From the NCBI RefSeq assembly GCF_000732725.1, contig NZ_JPNB01000002.1, forward strand, positions 806,001 through 870,000: a stretch of DNA of 64,000 nucleotides, in the 5' to 3' direction. The notes below the pieces were generated by a model that ran no database searches, was not told the origin of the DNA, and saw only the letters and a program-made list of their open reading frames with translations. Positions 61,719-64,000 of the stretch are shown here, one piece after another (positions within the stretch are counted from its first letter, which is position 1; the number at the start of each line of letters is the position of its first letter). This DNA is from Kineothrix alysoides. GTDB taxonomy: Bacteria; Bacillota; Clostridia; Lachnospirales; Lachnospiraceae. A program made the translations under genes and the position numbers.

Positions 61719-61794
61719 TATACAAATGCATGTTTATAATACAAATTTAAAAAAGTTGTATTTATTATATTAATACAACTTCTGTTTTTTGATA

Positions 61795-61824
61795 TGAAAA
61801 AAGTGAACTGATGAATCAGTCCAC
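61795..61824 (-). terminator. Terminator of the Mrr-like nuclease gene
   Basis: GTGGACTGA and TCAGTTCAC pair (one G-U) around TTCA at 61803-61824; a run of T follows on the minus strand (61802-61795). It lies about 58 bases past the nuclease stop. Confidence 0.8.
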
Positions 61825-61881
61825 TCCGAGTTCTAACGATTAACTCCCGGGCCCCTGGCGTGATACAGGGTTCACAATTAT

Positions 61882-62316
61882 CTATTCCTGCATCATGCTG
61901 TCCAGATACCCTCTGTCCCACAATAATATTTTCAGCTTTTTTGCTGCCTCCACGGCAGGCGCTGTAAAATAGTGATTAGTAAGTACTGCGCCTACCATAC
62001 GATCGTAGTAGTCCTTGCCCGCATATGCTTCCTGGATAGCCTTCACTCCTACCGGAGAATCGTAACGCTTACATTGGATGGCGTAGGTTACTCCGTCCTT
62101 CTCCGCCAATATGTCAATGCCGTAGTCGCCGCTGCCTTTCGTTACTTCTACATCGACGAAGCCTCTTTCCTTCAAAAGCTCTGCACAAAACTGTTCAAAA
62201 TCCCGGCCCTCCATTTCATCGATTGCGGAAGGGCTCCCGGACTTTCGCTTCTTAATATATATTAATGTAATAACTGCCGCCAAAAAAATGGCGGCGATCG
62301 CACTTATCAGTACCAT
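61882..62316 (-). CDS. Membrane-anchored Mrr-like restriction endonuclease-fold protein
   Basis: The 144-residue product has an N-terminal membrane segment (about 3-22), a basic linker, and an Mrr catalytic domain: EGRDFEQFCAELL, then the PD-(D/E)XK core GSGDYGIDI (Asp68) and AIQCKRYD (Gln81, Lys83). Family members cut modified or foreign DNA. No methyltransferase or specificity protein is adjacent, so it is either a stand-alone modification-dependent enzyme or has a housekeeping role. Confidence 0.88.
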   Translation of the reverse strand: MVLISAIAAIFLAAVITLIYIKKRKSGSPSAIDEMEGRDFEQFCAELLKERGFVDVEVTKGSGDYGIDILAEKDGVTYAIQCKRYDSPVGVKAIQEAYAGKDYYDRMVGAVLTNHYFTAPAVEAAKKLKILLWDRGYLDSMMQE

Positions 62317-62510
62317 TGTACAGTCTCCTTAAAACTCCCTAAAAAATTCCACAAGCCGATTTATACCCTCTGTCGCCCGAAATTGAATAAAATTTATCAT
62401 TAATTTCTAATTTACGGTTGCAGATAGTACTTTGGTAGTATATTATAATAATATTCGCTTGCATATCATGATTAACACTCTTAATCATTCTCATCTTACC
62501 GGAGGTAATT

Positions 62511-62936
62511 ATGTTCGATTTTAAATTTGATTGGTGCAAGGAAATGGAATGCGGCGTTGAGATTATCGACGCGCAGCACCGCGAGCTATTTCGTATTGGC
62601 AGAGATATAGAGCAGCTAATTATGAACAACTGTCGGAACGTTTCCAACCAACAGCTTTTGGATATCGTTTGTGCTCTGCGGGATTATGCCTCATATCAAC
62701 TCTATACGGAGGAGAATCTCATGGATAAGTACAACTATCCCGATTCTTCCAAAAATAAAAAATCTATCAACGATTTCAAAAATAATGTTTTAACCATAGA
62801 TATGAAGGAACTGAGCAAGAATCCTAAAAAGACGCTTATTCAGTTAAAAGAGTATTTGCAGACTTTCCTGTTTAATCACATTTTAGTGGAGGACCGGGAC
62901 TTGTGCAAATATCTTAATTCACGCGGCGTATATTAA
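62511..62936 (+). CDS. Hemerythrin-like protein lacking several iron ligands
   Basis: The 141-residue product has the family frame (FDWCKEMECGVEIIDAQHREL, YTEENLMDKYNYP, NHILVEDRDLCKYL). Bacteriohemerythrins bind two irons with five histidines, Glu and Asp. Here His in DAQH, Glu in TEE, and His and Asp in NHILVED are kept. The histidine before the TEE motif is Gln (SYQLYTEE), and both histidines of the usual HxxxH pair are absent (SKNKKSINDF). It therefore probably cannot hold a normal diiron site. The ATG at 62511 has CGGAGG upstream. Confidence 0.85.
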   Translation: MFDFKFDWCKEMECGVEIIDAQHRELFRIGRDIEQLIMNNCRNVSNQQLLDIVCALRDYASYQLYTEENLMDKYNYPDSSKNKKSINDFKNNVLTIDMKELSKNPKKTLIQLKEYLQTFLFNHILVEDRDLCKYLNSRGVY

Positions 62937-62944
62937 CAAGTACT

Positions 62945-62966
62945 AAGTCCCTAAGGGACTTTTTTA
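62945..62966 (+). terminator. Rho-independent terminator of the hemerythrin-like gene
   Basis: AAGTCCC and GGGACTT pair around a 3-base loop, followed by six T; it lies nine bases after the stop. Confidence 0.9.
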
Positions 62967-63059
62967 TATCATAGGAGGGACCTTGCCGCTTTAATGCGTG
63001 AAGGTGTTCCTTCTTATGGTATAAACATTTGTGCTGCCCTTCGGGCGAATGATGCGCAG

Positions 63060-64000
63060 TTATTTTCCTATTTTCAGGCTTCTATAACGGTTAAAGCAGG
63101 CGAATACCTCCTGCTTTCTGGGAAGTGCCAGTCCTGACGGCAGGTAACTTCCTTGCACTACAGCAGCAAGGCCTTTTTTCTCCACCAGTTCCATTAGTTT
63201 ATTTACTATCTCCCTGAGATTCTCTTGTCCATTGAACATATTATGCTCCGCATAGGCGAGTATATAGCCTAACGCCATGGCTTGTTCTGCATCGACGAGC
63301 TGCTCTACATAGTGGAGATGAATCGTTTCTTTTCCCAGAACGACACTTTCTTTTCCCATTCCTTTTATTTTTGTGTGCTCTGGCTCTCTTACATTGCCTT
63401 CAGCGTTTTCCCCGTTTCTATTCTTTCCTCCGCGACCATACTTCTGTGCATAATAATTGTTTCCTTTGCGCTCCTCTATCGCCTTGACAGCGCGGACGGG
63501 GATTCTCTCATAGTCCGGCATGGCCGGGATGTCCCCGGGAAGAGATACCGCAGGGAAAGCTTTCGCCTCTTCCTTTGCGAAGTCCGTAATTTCTTCCGGC
63601 CTGTAGTGGTCCATCTGGATAATGCAGTCCGCAATGTTGAAATAGGAACCCGAGCTCCCCGCCACAATGATGCAGGATATGCCGTTCTCTTCATACAAAA
63701 ACCTTGCCCTCTCTATAAAAGGGGTAATGGGCTCCTTGTCTCTGTGGACGACGCGCTGCATCAGTTCGTCCCTTACCATGAAGTTCGTCGCACAAGTATC
63801 CTCATCTATCAGTAAAAGTGTAGAACCGCTTTCTATAGCTTCCACCACGTTCGCCGCCTGAGAGGTGCTTCCACTGGCATCTTCCGTATGAAAACGTTTG
63901 GTATCCTTTCCGCCGGGAAGATTATTTACGAATAGTGAAATATCATCTCCCGTCACGCTGCGCCCATCCTCCGCACGTATTTTTACCGCATCGGACTCTG
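63060..64000 (-). CDS. ABC-class ATPase (PF09818-type), N-terminus beyond the window
   Basis: The frame is open to the right edge (first visible residues ESDAVKIRAEDG), so the N-terminal part is cut off. A GTG at 63956 is not the real start. The visible 312 residues show NNLPGGKDTKRFHTEDASGSTSQAANVVE and a Walker B-like LLLIDEDTCATNFM, followed by VHRDKEPITPF and IIVAGSSGSYFNIAD. These are hallmarks of the predicted ABC-class ATPase family (COG3044), whose function is not known. The C-terminal part (about 185-312) is a distinct domain. A Gly/Asn/Arg-rich insertion lies at about residue 185-200. Confidence 0.85.
   Translation of the reverse strand, partial: ESDAVKIRAEDGRSVTGDDISLFVNNLPGGKDTKRFHTEDASGSTSQAANVVEAIESGSTLLLIDEDTCATNFMVRDELMQRVVHRDKEPITPFIERARFLYEENGISCIIVAGSSGSYFNIADCIIQMDHYRPEEITDFAKEEAKAFPAVSLPGDIPAMPDYERIPVRAVKAIEERKGNNYYAQKYGRGGKNRNGENAEGNVREPEHTKIKGMGKESVVLGKETIHLHYVEQLVDAEQAMALGYILAYAEHNMFNGQENLREIVNKLMELVEKKGLAAVVQGSYLPSGLALPRKQEVFACFNRYRSLKIGK

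Larger units (their letters stand above)
61493..61881. other. araA upstream region with promoter and repeated half-sites
   Basis: This 389-base AT-rich gap contains the araA promoter and repeated TACAAAT/ATTTGTA motifs at 61650-61656, 61721-61727 and 61740-61746. It also contains an inverted repeat AAGTTGTATT/AATACAACTT at about 61754-61780 and the terminator of the nuclease gene (61795-61824). The araA leader would be about 190 bases. Confidence 0.65.

Noticed and set aside
61715-61921. 68-codon minus-strand frame covering the end of the nuclease gene and its terminator
   Set aside because: It spans a rho-independent terminator and has no matching start signal.
1-64000. Search for tRNA genes, intact insertion sequences, integrases and phage structural genes
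   Set aside because: None seen by eye; the only mobile-type signals are the small palindromic repeats and the orphan holin.

Overview
The window looks like a chromosomal segment of an anaerobic low-to-mid GC Firmicute, most likely a gut-type Lachnospiraceae (Clostridia). The evidence is a large Bacillus-type SRP RNA, a T-box in front of metG, YesM/YesN two-component regulation, a split transketolase, an AraR-type GntR/LacI regulator, a CdaR/PucR regulator beside an MsmX/UgpC-type ATPase, two glycyl-radical-type activases, and strong AAGGAGG ribosome binding sites. Almost everything is on the minus strand. There are no tRNA or rRNA genes, no CRISPR and no intact insertion sequence.

Layout. 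1-7.1 kb: 5' part of a sugar-binding lipoprotein, a strikingly G-rich intergenic stretch, a very small kinase-like protein, an NrdG-like activase, tadA, SRP RNA, a PflX-like radical SAM protein, a protein with a 16-residue repeat block, an esterase and rhamnose mutarotase. 7.1-10.4 kb: an AT-rich patch (DUF3795 protein, methyltransferase, an unknown protein, an orphan holin and an AraC tail fragment) that looks acquired. 10.4-18.2 kb: CdaR regulator, MsmX-type ATPase, a GNAT/YesL/diguanylate cyclase operon, a DUF1002 protein and a lipase-like hydrolase. 18.2-23.4 kb: metG with its T-box, map, and an MFS exporter preceded by a short leader peptide and competing hairpins. 23.5-37.6 kb: a pentose-type locus running AraR, chemoreceptor, YesN, YesM, YtfQ-like binding protein, ATPase, two permeases, split transketolase and ribulose-phosphate epimerase. 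38-51 kb: a DUF885 protein, a complete oligopeptide transporter (OppABCDF, with a large extra domain in OppC), an M3 oligopeptidase and a MarR regulator. 51-57.5 kb: a 1521-residue cell-wall-anchored GH16 glucanase and a class B sortase. 57.6-61.8 kb: an araA-araB-araD operon under a near-consensus promoter. 61.8-64 kb: a membrane-anchored Mrr-like nuclease, a hemerythrin-like protein that has lost ligands, and a partial ABC-class ATPase.

How it fits together. The YtfQ-type transporter would bring in a sugar, the araABD products would convert arabinose to xylulose-5-phosphate, and Rpe plus the split transketolase would move it through the non-oxidative pentose phosphate pathway. AraR and YesMN would provide control. 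The Opp system and the M3 peptidase form a matching peptide uptake and cleavage module.

The observations most worth a second look are: the leader peptide/attenuator in front of the MFS exporter; a family of 133-bp palindromic MITE-like repeats (two full, one rearranged and one truncated copy); the G-run-rich region at 590-806; the miniature kinase-like protein; the hemerythrin lacking three histidine ligands; the OppC inserted domain; and the sortase/GH16 pair with a non-canonical sorting signal. All functional calls come from reading motifs by eye; no database search was run.
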